A stretch of 64,000 nt of DNA from JAJAZB01 sp964244295 (GTDB taxonomy: Bacteria; Bacteroidota; Bacteroidia; Cytophagales; Spirosomataceae), in assembly GCA_964244295.1 (NCBI GenBank), contig CAXTIG010000002.1, positions 280,117 to 344,116 of the forward strand, read 5' to 3'. Under the pieces are notes generated by a model, which made no database searches, was not told the origin of the DNA, and saw only the letters and a list, made by a program, of their open reading frames with translations. How positions within the stretch are numbered: position 1 is the stretch's first letter; each line of letters begins with the position of its first letter. The translations under genes were made by a program, and so were the position numbers. Below are positions 14,983-24,110 of the stretch, piece after piece.

Positions 14983-17688
14983 TCATCTAATTTTCACCGT
15001 CCATACCTGGAGCGCCTTGTCGGTCGTGGCGAAGAGGAACAGCTTGTTGTACGATTCGGCGTACTGCACCACCACCGGGAAGGTACTCGACAGGGGGCGT
15101 TCCACCAGCGGCTGGCCTCGCAGGTTGTAGAGCCAGGTGCCTTTGCCGGTAGCGACGCTCAGAATTTTCACTTCGGCCCCGAAGTCGTAGTACTCGATGC
15201 GGGTGGTGTAGGGATCGGCGTTGTCGAGTTGAAAGAGCAATCTCCCCTGCTGGTCGTGAATCCCTACGGTATTGCCCGTTACGCTGGTGACCAGCCAGTC
15301 GCGACCCGTTTTTTCGAGCAACAAGTTAAATTCAGTTTCTTTATTGGCCCGGAACAACTGCCGCCGCTCGACCACTTCGCCACTGAGGTTTACCTTCAGC
15401 AACTCGCCTTGTACGCTCACCGTCTGGATTAGCAAATCCGACTGCCGGGTACCGGTTTCAAGAAACACCGGTCCGCCGAAACGGACTTTTAAATTCACCG
15501 GGAAAGGTTTTAGATTGGCTCCGTTGGCGCTGACCACGTTGAGTTTGCCTTCTTCCTGGGCAAAAATCAGGTGCGGTTTTTTGTTGAGTTGGGCACTTTG
15601 CACTGGCGCGATTACGTGGGCATCGGGTGGCAGGGCGTTCATGCCCCGGATGATGCGTTCGTTTTTGAACAGCACAAACAAGTGCCCATCGGTATCGGCT
15701 AATGTGAGTTGTTGCCGGTCGCCCGACACGTAGCCCAGCACCGTGTATGTGCCGGCCGGAATGGGCGCGAACCGATTGGAAGAGAACAACTCGTAGCGTT
15801 GGCCGTTGCGGTCGAGCAAGTGGTACCGGGTGGCCGTCAGGAGCAAGTACTGCTGGTCGCCGTTGCCGTAATAATCCACGGCGAGGGGTTCGGTCACGAG
15901 GGGTTCGTCGAGGGAGACCCGCAACGAATCGTTGGCCGTGTTGAGTTGCACCAGGTGGCGGTCGGTGGTTTGCCCAAACACGTCGGCCCCGCCCCAAGCC
16001 GCCGCCCGCAACACGAAGGGAGGCACCAGCAATGGACGACGGAGGGGGACGCTTTTCTGAAGAAACAGCCGCCGCAACAGGTTCGGATTGCTGCCGCCGC
16101 CGCCTTTCATGCCCGTTAGCGTGGTGTGCAGCGAATTTTCCTGGAACCGACTCTGCCACAACCAGAGGTTGAGCCGCCGCAACGGTTCTTCCGAACGGCC
16201 TACGGCATTGCGCCAGTTGCGCTGAACGCGGTCGGTCCAGCCGTACCAACTTTTGCCGACCACGGCCACCGCCGTAAACTGGGCGGGTTGGGCCTGCCGG
16301 AGCAATTCCTGTGGGCGGGCCGATTTGCTCCACACGTTGCCGCTCACGTAATCACCCACGAACGTGCGCAGGCTGGGTACGTCGCTACCCAGCACGAGGT
16401 AATCGCCCACGGTGGTGAAAAAACTGCTTTTGGGAAATCCGTTGGCCAGACTCCCGAACCAGAGCGAGGGCAGTTCGGGGGCATTGATTTGTCGGATTTG
16501 CCCGGTTTGCACCGATTCTTCGTACCGGGGCAGTTTATCTTCCACCTGAATTCGGGCGGCCTGGTAGTCCAGCCAATCGCCGCAGGCGCGGGTGTTGCGG
16601 GTTTTCACGAGCAGAATTCGTCCACCCCGCCCCAGGCTGCTGCTTTCCAACTGGCAAAGGGCCACTTCCCCACTCAGGTAAGTGTAAAGTGAATCGACCT
16701 CGACCCGGTACGCCTCGGCCAGTTGGTCGCGTTGGGTTCGGAGGTCGGCGGGCAGCACTTTTCGGAGTTGATCCCGTAGCCGGGCCGGGTCCGATACGCT
16801 CAGATGGTAAAAAACCGCCGTGTGGTTGGGCACGAGGCCGGCGCAGCCGATGGGCTGGGCTTCCTGGTCGATCAAGGCTTCGAGCGCCACGGGTGCTTCA
16901 CTCGCTGGGGCGACGGATTCAGCCATCACGTTGGTGCGGAGGTCGTTGATTCGGAATTGGAAATCGGGCCGTCCCGGCAGCAATTGGGCCGTGCTTACCT
17001 CCCCCGGTGGTAGCGCGTACACACTCGCCCAGAACGTGGCCAGGCGTTCGCGGTCAAAATACACCCGGGTGCCGCTGCTGAGCAAGGTTTCTTTTTCCCC
17101 CGACAAGGCCTGCGTGTTGACGAGCCGGTTGATTTTACGGACTACGTTTTCCACCAACTGACTCGACCGGCTCAGGATGAGGTAGTTGTCGTAAAGTAAA
17201 TACGAAAAAAGGGGCTGCGACTGCGGGTCGACCACGTCGTTGATCTGAATGCCGTCGAAGGTGTGCCGGTAGGCCCGCACCCCGTGGCCGACGAGTTTTT
17301 GCAAACGCTCGGTGAAAGCCGCATCCGTGGCCGGACTAGCCGGTACGCACACCAGATAAGAAATCAAATCCCGCCCCTCGGAATGCAGCGAATAGGTGAT
17401 GGTTTTCCCCCGAAGAAATCCGTTGACCAACCCCGTATCGGACAGCGCGAGGTGCAAATTTCTCAGTTGTTCCGCCGCCGCGCCAAGCACGGGCACGTCG
17501 GCCAGTTGCACCTGGTGGGGAAGCGTCCGGTCGGGGGGGCTTTGCAGTTCGGTGCTTTCCACCACCAGCAGGGCATCCGTTGGGATGTACGCCCGCGCCG
17601 AGCGCTCGCTACTTGCCCAATACCGCCAGGCGAGGTATCCCGCCGTGATCAGACCAATGGCAAGCAGGAAGAGGAGGACTTTTTTCAA
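14983..17688 (-). CDS. Large membrane-anchored protein, DUF3352-like with WD-type C-terminus
   Basis: 901 residues. An N-terminal hydrophobic segment (residues 3-25, VLLFLLAIGLITAGYLAW) anchors a large periplasmic part. The first 500 residues have features of DUF3352-type proteins (YIPTDALLVVESTEL, ISYLVCVPASPATDAAFTE, repeated 'F-W-A-S-V-Y'-like strands). The last 350 residues have repeated hydrophobic strands with DG/DN turns (LTLADTDGHLFVLFK, VGIHDQQGRLLFQLDNA) suggesting a beta-propeller. No catalytic motif. It stands alone between the MBOAT operon and the flavoprotein gene, separated from the latter by direct repeats. Function unknown. Confidence 0.6.
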   Translation of the reverse strand: MKKVLLFLLAIGLITAGYLAWRYWASSERSARAYIPTDALLVVESTELQSPPDRTLPHQVQLADVPVLGAAAEQLRNLHLALSDTGLVNGFLRGKTITYSLHSEGRDLISYLVCVPASPATDAAFTERLQKLVGHGVRAYRHTFDGIQINDVVDPQSQPLFSYLLYDNYLILSRSSQLVENVVRKINRLVNTQALSGEKETLLSSGTRVYFDRERLATFWASVYALPPGEVSTAQLLPGRPDFQFRINDLRTNVMAESVAPASEAPVALEALIDQEAQPIGCAGLVPNHTAVFYHLSVSDPARLRDQLRKVLPADLRTQRDQLAEAYRVEVDSLYTYLSGEVALCQLESSSLGRGGRILLVKTRNTRACGDWLDYQAARIQVEDKLPRYEESVQTGQIRQINAPELPSLWFGSLANGFPKSSFFTTVGDYLVLGSDVPSLRTFVGDYVSGNVWSKSARPQELLRQAQPAQFTAVAVVGKSWYGWTDRVQRNWRNAVGRSEEPLRRLNLWLWQSRFQENSLHTTLTGMKGGGGSNPNLLRRLFLQKSVPLRRPLLVPPFVLRAAAWGGADVFGQTTDRHLVQLNTANDSLRVSLDEPLVTEPLAVDYYGNGDQQYLLLTATRYHLLDRNGQRYELFSSNRFAPIPAGTYTVLGYVSGDRQQLTLADTDGHLFVLFKNERIIRGMNALPPDAHVIAPVQSAQLNKKPHLIFAQEEGKLNVVSANGANLKPFPVNLKVRFGGPVFLETGTRQSDLLIQTVSVQGELLKVNLSGEVVERRQLFRANKETEFNLLLEKTGRDWLVTSVTGNTVGIHDQQGRLLFQLDNADPYTTRIEYYDFGAEVKILSVATGKGTWLYNLRGQPLVERPLSSTFPVVVQYAESYNKLFLFATTDKALQVWTVKIR

Positions 17689-17700
17689 AGGGGTGGGAGG

Positions 17701-17792
17701 ATTTCTAATGTACGAATGTGCAAATTTCTAATGTGCGAATGAAAGCCATTCAACCACAAACTTGAGATTCATTCATTGGAAATTCGCACATT
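17701..17792. repeat. Direct and inverted short repeats
   Basis: Two 18-base direct copies, ATTTCTAATGTACGAATG (17701-17718) and ATTTCTAATGTGCGAATG (17724-17741), and an inverted copy of AATGTGCGAAT at 17782-17792. The block fills the gap between the flavoprotein gene and the DUF3352-like gene. Confidence 0.65.
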
Positions 17793-19190
17793 TCACCCTT
17801 TTTTCCCCCACATCGCATTGGCCACGTCGGGAAAAGGCAGTGACAATTCGGGTACGCCGAGCGCCACCCGGTTAGCCCATTCCACGCCCTGCATGAGCGA
17901 GTGGTCCTGGTTGCTGACTTCGTATTTCCAGGCCCCGAAACGCCCGCGAGAGTACACGTCCATCGGTTCCAGGGCGGGCAGCACGGCCTTCAAAATTTCG
18001 TCGCGTTCAACGGAGGGCGTCGGGTAGCCGTAGTCGGTGGAGTAAATGAATTTCGATACGATCTGATCTTCCGACTCGATGAGTCCATCTTCCAGCAACG
18101 CCCGGACGGTGTCTTCGATCAAGGTTTCGCGGTTGACGGGCTTCTCCGGCGACTCGCTCGTTTCGCTCATCAGCGACCAGTATTCGTTGATGTCGGGTAC
18201 GTTGTAGGGCGAATAATTCGAGAAAACCGTAATCCGGTAGTACGGGCTGTTCGATTCGGGAAAATACATCCAGCACTTCGGGGCGAGTTCGGGCTTGGGT
18301 TTGCCCTTCAATCCGATGCCGATCACGTTGGTCGAGGAGTGTTTAAGGCCCTGGGCTTTTTCCGTCAATTCCGCCGGGAACCCTTCGATTCGCCGGGTAA
18401 ATTGATCGAGGGGCATCGTATTGAGCAGGGTTTGGTAGCCCACCGTGCGCCCATCGGCAAGGGTGATTTGTCTGGCCTGCGGGTCTACCCGCTGTACGTC
18501 GGCGTTGAGCACCACGTTTTCAAGCCCCACCAAATCGCCCACGGCTTTCCAGATGGCCCCGGTTCCGCCGTGTTTCGGAAACTGAAAGGTGTTGTTGGGT
18601 CCCCAGGAAAAATCGTCTTTTTCAAATAAAATATTCTCCGTAACGCGCTGCAAATCAGTCACTGATACGCGCTCACCGACCCACGCGGCGTTCATCTGCT
18701 CCGGCGGGTAGGCCCAGACTTTAAAATTGTAAGGAACCATGAACACCTCGGCGATGCCCTCGCCGAGGGTGGCCGTAATCCATTCCCTGAAGTTTTTGGG
18801 TTTGCCCACGAACGGCGATTTGTACAACTCAATCAGGCCGTTGAGGCATTTCCACATATCCTCTTTGGGCAGGTAGCGGATGTTGTTTTGAAAGGGATAC
18901 GGCACAAACCGGTTGCGCATCCAAACCCACGACTCGCGCTGGTGACTGAGCCAGCCCGCTTCGCCGAGGGCTTTTTTCATCAAGTCGTCGAAGTACTTGT
19001 AGTGCGAAAACTGGACGTGCCCGCCAATGTCCCAGAGAAATCCTTGCTCGTCGGTGAAACTGGTGGCCAGGCCCCCTACGTAGGCTTCGCGTTCAAGAAT
19101 AACGAAATCGGTGATGCCTAATTCCTTCAATCGGTAGGCCGCGCCTAAGCCCGTCGGGCCGGAGCCGATGATAACGTACTGAAAATTCAT
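17793..19190 (-). CDS. FAD-dependent amine-oxidase/UDP-galactopyranose-mutase-like protein
   Basis: 465 residues. The Rossmann dinucleotide site is YVIIGSGPTGLGAAYRLKE, followed by VILEREAYVGGLATSF and the second flavin motif WDIGGHVQFS. A middle block KVWAYPPEQMNAAWVGERV fits flavoproteins acting on nucleotide sugars (Glf-like), and the long C-terminal half (YPTPSVERDEILKAVLPALE) is typical of Glf and protoporphyrinogen-oxidase-like members of polysaccharide clusters. It has no signal peptide, so it acts in the cytoplasm. It is the last gene of the minus-strand glycan region, 85 bases after a GT2 gene. Isomerase versus oxidoreductase activity cannot be settled by reading. Confidence 0.75.
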   Translation of the reverse strand: MNFQYVIIGSGPTGLGAAYRLKELGITDFVILEREAYVGGLATSFTDEQGFLWDIGGHVQFSHYKYFDDLMKKALGEAGWLSHQRESWVWMRNRFVPYPFQNNIRYLPKEDMWKCLNGLIELYKSPFVGKPKNFREWITATLGEGIAEVFMVPYNFKVWAYPPEQMNAAWVGERVSVTDLQRVTENILFEKDDFSWGPNNTFQFPKHGGTGAIWKAVGDLVGLENVVLNADVQRVDPQARQITLADGRTVGYQTLLNTMPLDQFTRRIEGFPAELTEKAQGLKHSSTNVIGIGLKGKPKPELAPKCWMYFPESNSPYYRITVFSNYSPYNVPDINEYWSLMSETSESPEKPVNRETLIEDTVRALLEDGLIESEDQIVSKFIYSTDYGYPTPSVERDEILKAVLPALEPMDVYSRGRFGAWKYEVSNQDHSLMQGVEWANRVALGVPELSLPFPDVANAMWGKKG

Positions 19191-19275
19191 GGAAAAAATC
19201 CGGGTTACGTGAACGTTGATGAAGTTTATTATTGGAAAATGGCCGGATTGGGAGGTGATTCTTCTTCCCGCCCGC

Positions 19276-20046
19276 TTAGGCCGGTTGCCCCGTTGGGCTG
19301 GGGCGTTTGATGGCGCGAATCTTGTCGTTGAGTTCCATCCTGAACCGGAAGAGTTCTTTGAAACTCTGCCAGCAGACTTTGAGCAATTTCATTTTTTGGA
19401 TGGACACCTCGCCCGTCGTCCGCTCCTTGTGGGTGATGGGAATGTCGAACAGCGTCTGACCGACCTTCCGGGCCATGACGGCCAGGAAAATATTCGGGGC
19501 GAAAGGCACCGGGCTGGGCAATTGCGCCAGGAGTTTTTTCAAAAAATCGCCTTTAATCAAGCGGAAAGGAATGTTGCTATCGGAAATGAACGTGCCGTAA
19601 ATCGTGAACAGCGACGCCTGCAACACCTTCGTCACGAACAGCCGGAAGGGGGCGTCGTGCCGTACCCGTCGGTACCCTAAAATGAAATCGGATTCCTTGC
19701 GTTTGGCCCAAAGTTTAAGGACGTCTTCGGGGATAAACTGATCGTCGCTGTCGGTCTGGAAAACGTACTCGGAATCGAGTTCAACGGCTTTGCGGTAGGC
19801 GTGTACCACGGCATTGCCGTGCCCCCCGTTGGGCTGATGCACCACCACCAGCCGGGGATACCGGGGACTGATGCGGTCGAGAATGTTCCCGGTATTGTCT
19901 TTCGAGCCGTCGTTGACGACGATCAGGCGGGTTTCGCCCAGCGGCTGAAAATGCGCGTCGAGGAAGGTCACCCAGTTTGCCACAACCTCTTCAACGCATT
20001 CCTGTTCGTTGTAGGCGGGCATGACAATCGACAAAAGAACGGACAT
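19276..20046 (-). CDS. Glycosyltransferase family 2
   Basis: 256 residues. GT-A fold with the start LLSIVMPAYNEQECVEEVV, the nucleotide-sugar region LIVVNDGSKDNTGNIL and a metal-binding DSDDQFIPED. A membrane-association patch is present near residues 150-165 (FRLFVTKVLQASLFTIYG), but no clear C-terminal membrane helices, so it is probably peripheral. It resembles polyprenyl-phosphate or lipid-linked sugar transferases. A -7 element (TACTTTTG, 20098-20105) and a GC-rich hairpin in the leader (about 20070-20086) precede it. It could form an operon with the downstream flavoprotein. Confidence 0.85.
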   Translation of the reverse strand: MSVLLSIVMPAYNEQECVEEVVANWVTFLDAHFQPLGETRLIVVNDGSKDNTGNILDRISPRYPRLVVVHQPNGGHGNAVVHAYRKAVELDSEYVFQTDSDDQFIPEDVLKLWAKRKESDFILGYRRVRHDAPFRLFVTKVLQASLFTIYGTFISDSNIPFRLIKGDFLKKLLAQLPSPVPFAPNIFLAVMARKVGQTLFDIPITHKERTTGEVSIQKMKLLKVCWQSFKELFRFRMELNDKIRAIKRPSPTGQPA

Positions 20047-20097
20047 GCAGCAGAATTTGGATTGAACATCGCCCCGTTTGGGGGCGAATCAGGTCGG

Positions 20098-20105
20098 CAA
20101 AAGTA
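20098..20105 (-). promoter_or_regulatory. -7 promoter element TACTTTTG for the GT2 gene
   Basis: Exact TAnnTTTG match on the minus strand, 52 bases upstream of the GT2 ATG. This suggests the GT2-flavoprotein pair can be transcribed separately from the acyltransferase upstream. Confidence 0.55.
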
Positions 20106-20152
20106 GGTATAAATCAGGATTCGGGCCGAATGAGGCGTTCGATTCCCAAAAT

Positions 20153-21262
20153 TCAGTACGCGAAATACCGCTTCAACCCATTGATGGGTTTTTCGATCAC
20201 GTACCAGGAAACCGTGGCAAGCCCGACCGTCAGGCTAAAAAACAATGCCAATCGAAACGGCATCGAATCAGGCAAACCGGGTTCCCAGGCTCCAATCCAG
20301 GCCAGCAGCCGCGCCACGGGGTGCGTCGGTGGGGTATGGTAGGCATTGAACACAAAATTATGGTAGAGGTACAAGCCGTAACTGATTCGCCCGAAATACA
20401 GCACGACCGGGTTTTCCAGAAACCACCCAAACCAGCCTTTGAAGCCCACCACGGCCCTGGCAATCAGCCAAAACGCGATCACCGAAAAAAGCAGGCGTTG
20501 CAGCACGTCGTCCGTGAAATTGGGCCGGGCGGGCGGCGGAACTACCCAGATGCTCGCCGCCAGTGTGAGCAAAGCCAGCAGAAAAACCGGCAGGATTTTC
20601 CGACTGAGTTGCCCAAACCGCTCCGGCCAGCGCACGAACGTATACGCCAGTACACTCCCCCCGACGAGGGCATCCAGACAGGTCGGGGTACTCACGAACT
20701 CGATCACCCAGGGTCGATGGGTCAGCCACAGCCACAGTCGCAATCCGACGGATAGGGCAATGAGCGCCCAAAACAGGGTCAGAAGCCAGCGCTGGGGCGT
20801 AAAAAACACCAGCCAGGGAAAAATCAGGTAAAATTGTTCTTCCACCGCCAGCGACCAGAAATGATCGGACGAACCCAGCCAGGTGTTTTTCAAGGCAATG
20901 TACACGTTGGTGGCGTAGCCAAAATACCAACCGGCCAGGTCACGGACGGGCGGAACGTTCCACAAAATCAAGATCGTCACCAGCACGTAGTACGCCGGAA
21001 AAATGCGCAGGCTGCGCCGGATCAGGAAGCTTTTGAGGGAATTCAGGTGCGAGGCTCCCCGGCGTTCGTTGGCCGTTTTGGTTTTGAGCAGAATCCCGGT
21101 GATCAAAAATCCACTGAGCACAAAAAACGTATTCACCCCAAAATACCCCAGCGGCAACGCGTTGCGTTCACCCAGCCAGTGGTCGAGCATCACGACCAGC
21201 ACCGCCAGAAAACGGATGCCGTCGAGTTGCGGAAAATGCGAAGCCTCAGCGGGACTTTTCAT
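20153..21262 (-). CDS. Acyltransferase family 3 (OafA/YrhL-like)
   Basis: About 369 residues, roughly ten membrane helices. The hallmark N-terminus is FPQLDGIRFLAVLVVMLDHW, with the catalytic-type His in the first helix end, followed by YFGVNTFFVLSGFLITGIL and the arginine motif FLIRRSLRIFPAYYVLV, then WSLAVEEQFYLIFPWLVF. Such enzymes O-acylate sugars of surface polysaccharides. The start chosen is MKSPAEASHFPQ; an alternative ATG lies seven codons upstream at 21283. It overlaps the end of the preceding membrane-protein gene, implying translational coupling. No extra SGNH domain is fused, so it is the short form. Confidence 0.9.
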   Translation of the reverse strand: MKSPAEASHFPQLDGIRFLAVLVVMLDHWLGERNALPLGYFGVNTFFVLSGFLITGILLKTKTANERRGASHLNSLKSFLIRRSLRIFPAYYVLVTILILWNVPPVRDLAGWYFGYATNVYIALKNTWLGSSDHFWSLAVEEQFYLIFPWLVFFTPQRWLLTLFWALIALSVGLRLWLWLTHRPWVIEFVSTPTCLDALVGGSVLAYTFVRWPERFGQLSRKILPVFLLALLTLAASIWVVPPPARPNFTDDVLQRLLFSVIAFWLIARAVVGFKGWFGWFLENPVVLYFGRISYGLYLYHNFVFNAYHTPPTHPVARLLAWIGAWEPGLPDSMPFRLALFFSLTVGLATVSWYVIEKPINGLKRYFAY

Positions 21263-22979
21263 GCGAGGAAAGAGTCGGTACACCCGTCGCCGGCACCCAA
21301 AGATGCAGATTGGAAAACCCGGAGTCGTTTTGTTCTCCCGGTGTAGTTCTACTTACTCCCACCCGGTAGGTACCCGGCGGCAGGTTGGGAACCGGGATTC
21401 GGGCCCAGCCGCCAGCCTGGTTAAGTTGCCTGGTGCGCAACACCTGTCCGAAGGTACTCAGCCGGGCCGTCAGCGGCAGTGCGTAGCGGTGAGTCGCCGA
21501 ACGCAGCAGCAGGTACGCCGCATCCCGGCCCGGGATCCAGAGCGAATCGCTGCCGATCAGGGTTTGATCCCGGTCGCTTCGCAAGCTAAACCGGAGCGAC
21601 GTCGTCGCGCTGGTATCGGGTGGCGGGTTGAGGTCGAGCGCGGTGCGGGGCAACGTGTAAATTCCCTGCCGGGTAATGGTATCCATGATTTGCGTGGCGC
21701 GGGTGGTCACGATGCCCGACGGGTAAAAAAGGATCTGGCCATTTTGCCGAAAATTGTACGCATCGGCCACCAGGGCGTGGCGGTTGTTGAGCCAGTTGGG
21801 CGAATAGCGCCAGTACGCCAGCCCCCACTGCCCAAAAGCCAGGGCCAAACAGCCCAGCAACCAAAGCCGCCGCCGGGCCGGAAATTTCCAGGCGGCCAGG
21901 GCGTACACCGCCGCCAGGGCCACCGCCGAATACACCCGGTATTTCACTGTCAGCACCTGACTGAGGTCGGTACCATTGGCCCGAAACAAAACGGCCAGCA
22001 CCGCCACCATCAGCGCGAAGGCCAGCGTGGCCCCGAAAAAAACCACCGAATCGGGCAGCACGGGAGTTTTTTGGCGATACGGAGTAAAAATTTTAAAGAC
22101 CAACACCCCCGCCATCACCCAGAATAGTGCCCCAAACAGGACGAGCCACTTCGGGTCTTCAAACCAGTACCCAAACAGTTCGTAGCCCGGAAAATACCAG
22201 GGCACCGGCTGACTCAAATCGAGCAGCGCCACCGGAAAACTGAGCGTACCGGCTAAAATCGACAGCGGATACTTGATGTTCTGAGCCAGCGTGGGTTCCC
22301 AGGGTTTCGGCGTGTACCCCGCCGAGTTCCAGTACAGCAGCAGGGTCGTCAGCGCGAGCCAACTTCCCAGCAGTGTCCACTGCCGCCGCCAGAGCAACAC
22401 CACCGCCCCGACCAGAAACCCCGCCGAGCCGCTGTTGAGCGTCAGCATGGCGACCGCACTCAGGGCAAAAGCGGCCAGGGTGTTGGCCGGACCGCCCTTC
22501 GAAAGCACCTGAAACGAGAGCAACACCCAGAACAACACCGTCAGGTTACTCATTGATCCAGTACTCCAAAGGGCATTTTGGTAAAATTGGGCGGTGAAAA
22601 ACAGGAACGGAACGGGCAATACGAGAAGCAGACGGCCCGTCAACCGATACAGATTCCGTCCGATCAACCAGGCGGTACCGATCAGACTCAGGTTACCCAC
22701 CACCATGCCCAGGCGCAAATCGAAGGGCGGGCTAACAACGGCAATCCACCCAAAAACGGCCCGATTAAACGCGATGCGGTGTTCGTTGTAGTCGTTCCGG
22801 CCCAGCCACAGTTCGAGCGCCCGTTGGAGGCCGATGCCTTGCCGGATCGGGCGTACGAAATCGTTTAGCACGTACAGGTCGTCCCAAAACGGAAGGCTCA
22901 ACCCCAACCGGTAAATGAAACACCCGTAGGCCAGCACCGGAACCACTAACACCAGCCAAATCAGGCTTTTACGCAGCAT
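21246..22979 (-). CDS. GT-C-like polytopic membrane protein with WDD and NEHR motifs
   Basis: 577 residues with about ten membrane helices and a soluble C-terminal domain of some 150 residues. The first periplasmic loop reads LPFWDDLYVLNDF, the place where GT-C glycosyltransferases carry their catalytic acidic pair. The same loop continues NDYNEHRIAFNRAVFG. The gene at 24111 encodes a paralogue with WDD and NEHRI in the same places. The C-terminal part (GTYRVGVSRTTPGEQND) looks beta-rich. I start at MLRKSLIWLV (22979). Most likely it adds a lipid-linked sugar to a glycan, but this is inferred from topology and neighbours. Confidence 0.65.
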   Translation of the reverse strand: MLRKSLIWLVLVVPVLAYGCFIYRLGLSLPFWDDLYVLNDFVRPIRQGIGLQRALELWLGRNDYNEHRIAFNRAVFGWIAVVSPPFDLRLGMVVGNLSLIGTAWLIGRNLYRLTGRLLLVLPVPFLFFTAQFYQNALWSTGSMSNLTVLFWVLLSFQVLSKGGPANTLAAFALSAVAMLTLNSGSAGFLVGAVVLLWRRQWTLLGSWLALTTLLLYWNSAGYTPKPWEPTLAQNIKYPLSILAGTLSFPVALLDLSQPVPWYFPGYELFGYWFEDPKWLVLFGALFWVMAGVLVFKIFTPYRQKTPVLPDSVVFFGATLAFALMVAVLAVLFRANGTDLSQVLTVKYRVYSAVALAAVYALAAWKFPARRRLWLLGCLALAFGQWGLAYWRYSPNWLNNRHALVADAYNFRQNGQILFYPSGIVTTRATQIMDTITRQGIYTLPRTALDLNPPPDTSATTSLRFSLRSDRDQTLIGSDSLWIPGRDAAYLLLRSATHRYALPLTARLSTFGQVLRTRQLNQAGGWARIPVPNLPPGTYRVGVSRTTPGEQNDSGFSNLHLWVPATGVPTLSSHEKSR

Positions 22980-22980
22980 C

Positions 22981-23078
22981 AGAAAATGGAGAATAAATAG
23001 GGCATTAAAAATGGAGAACAAAAGCCGGGCAACCCGCGTAGCGTCCGCTTTTGTTCTCCATTTTTAACGCCCCATTTT
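22981..23078. repeat. Long imperfect palindrome
   Basis: The inner arms GGAGAACAAAAGC/GCTTTTGTTCTCC are part of perfect 21-base arms reaching TTAAAAATGG on both sides. The outer AGAAAATGG is also repeated inverted, with about 12 extra bases on the left arm. It fills the gap between the oxygenase and the GT-C-like gene and may act as a terminator. Confidence 0.75.
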
Positions 23079-23936
23079 CTATTTATTTTTTTTTCGTTCG
23101 CTGAAAATGTTCAGCACCCGGCTAATGAGGCGGTCGTCGATACCCAGGGTGCCTTTCAGCCAGGTATAGCCCGACACCGCTTTTTTATCGAGGTAAATCA
23201 GGGCCGAGCGCCAGCCGTCGCCGGGGCGGGGCTGGTAGTTGGTGGCCCGCCGCACGGCTACCGTATCGTGCTCGGTGAAGTAGTACAGGGCGATGGATTT
23301 CCGCGATTCGTCTTCCCCGCACAAAATTGGCTCCGGTACTCCGTGGTAGGAATCAGCATCGGTGTTGAAAATCACACACCGGTTGAAAATCGGCAAAATC
23401 CGCTGCCGACAGGCTTTCATGTCGCGGCTCCACAGTTCGAGGTGCCCGTTGTATTCCTCCACCCAATCCTGGTTGAGGTAAATCAGAATGTTCACCCGGC
23501 GCTGCCAGTGGGGTTTGTGCGGATGAACGGTAAAATCGGCGTGCATATTCAGGAAGCCATTCCGCAAACTTTGGTGCAGACCCCCGCCTTCGAGCATTTC
23601 ATCGGCCCGGAGGTTTTCAATGCCCGTCAGTTTGGAGACAAAGGCCACGAATCGCTCGGAGTTAAGTTCTTGAATGACTTGCTGGATGAAGGACGGCAAC
23701 AAATCCATTTTGTTCAGCCCGTGCTTTTTTTCGTTGAAATGCACGTAGTGAATCCAACCTTCGTCTTTCACCGACGGGAACTCCCCCATCGCCCGGTTGG
23801 CGGCCGCTTCTTCCAAAAAATCATCGAGGAAAATATGAGGGAAAGGGTCTTCTGTCTGGTAGGTCTTTCGCAATTGGGGCAGTTTTGCCTCCCATTTTTC
23901 GTAGTCGAAAATTGTTCGCGTTTGAATATCAACCAT
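23079..23936 (-). CDS. 2OG-Fe(II) oxygenase (prolyl-hydroxylase-like)
   Basis: 285 residues with the double-stranded beta-helix ligand set: HxD in LNMHADFTVHPH (His132, Asp134), the distal His in DADSYHGVP (His198) and the 2-oxoglutarate-binding Arg in SRKSIALYYF (Arg212). Strand residues VNILIYLNQDWVEEYNGHLELW fit the P4H/Tpa1-like branch, which hydroxylates protein or small-molecule substrates. It has no signal peptide. It lies inside the glycan region between the two paralogous GT-C-like genes, with its own -7 element 44 bases upstream. A role in modifying a sugar or lipid building block is possible but inferred. Confidence 0.85.
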   Translation of the reverse strand: MVDIQTRTIFDYEKWEAKLPQLRKTYQTEDPFPHIFLDDFLEEAAANRAMGEFPSVKDEGWIHYVHFNEKKHGLNKMDLLPSFIQQVIQELNSERFVAFVSKLTGIENLRADEMLEGGGLHQSLRNGFLNMHADFTVHPHKPHWQRRVNILIYLNQDWVEEYNGHLELWSRDMKACRQRILPIFNRCVIFNTDADSYHGVPEPILCGEDESRKSIALYYFTEHDTVAVRRATNYQPRPGDGWRSALIYLDKKAVSGYTWLKGTLGIDDRLISRVLNIFSERKKNK

Positions 23937-23979
23937 GATCCGCGCCGGTTTTATTGTGGGATTGATTCTTTTTTAAAAA

Positions 23980-23987
23980 CAAAAATA
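23980..23987 (-). promoter_or_regulatory. -7 promoter element TATTTTTG for the oxygenase gene
   Basis: Exact TAnnTTTG match on the minus strand, 44 bases upstream of the ATG, in the only sizeable gap (174 bases) of the 31.3-23.1 kb gene chain. Confidence 0.5.
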
Positions 23988-24110
23988 GGCCAAAAACACG
24001 GCCTCAGTCCAATTTTCGGGAAATTAACGACTAATCCTCACAATACGGAATGGCCTCCCATCCGCTTCTAGTGCACTTCTGCACCGGATCGGTGCCGAAG
24101 TTAGCCTCCC

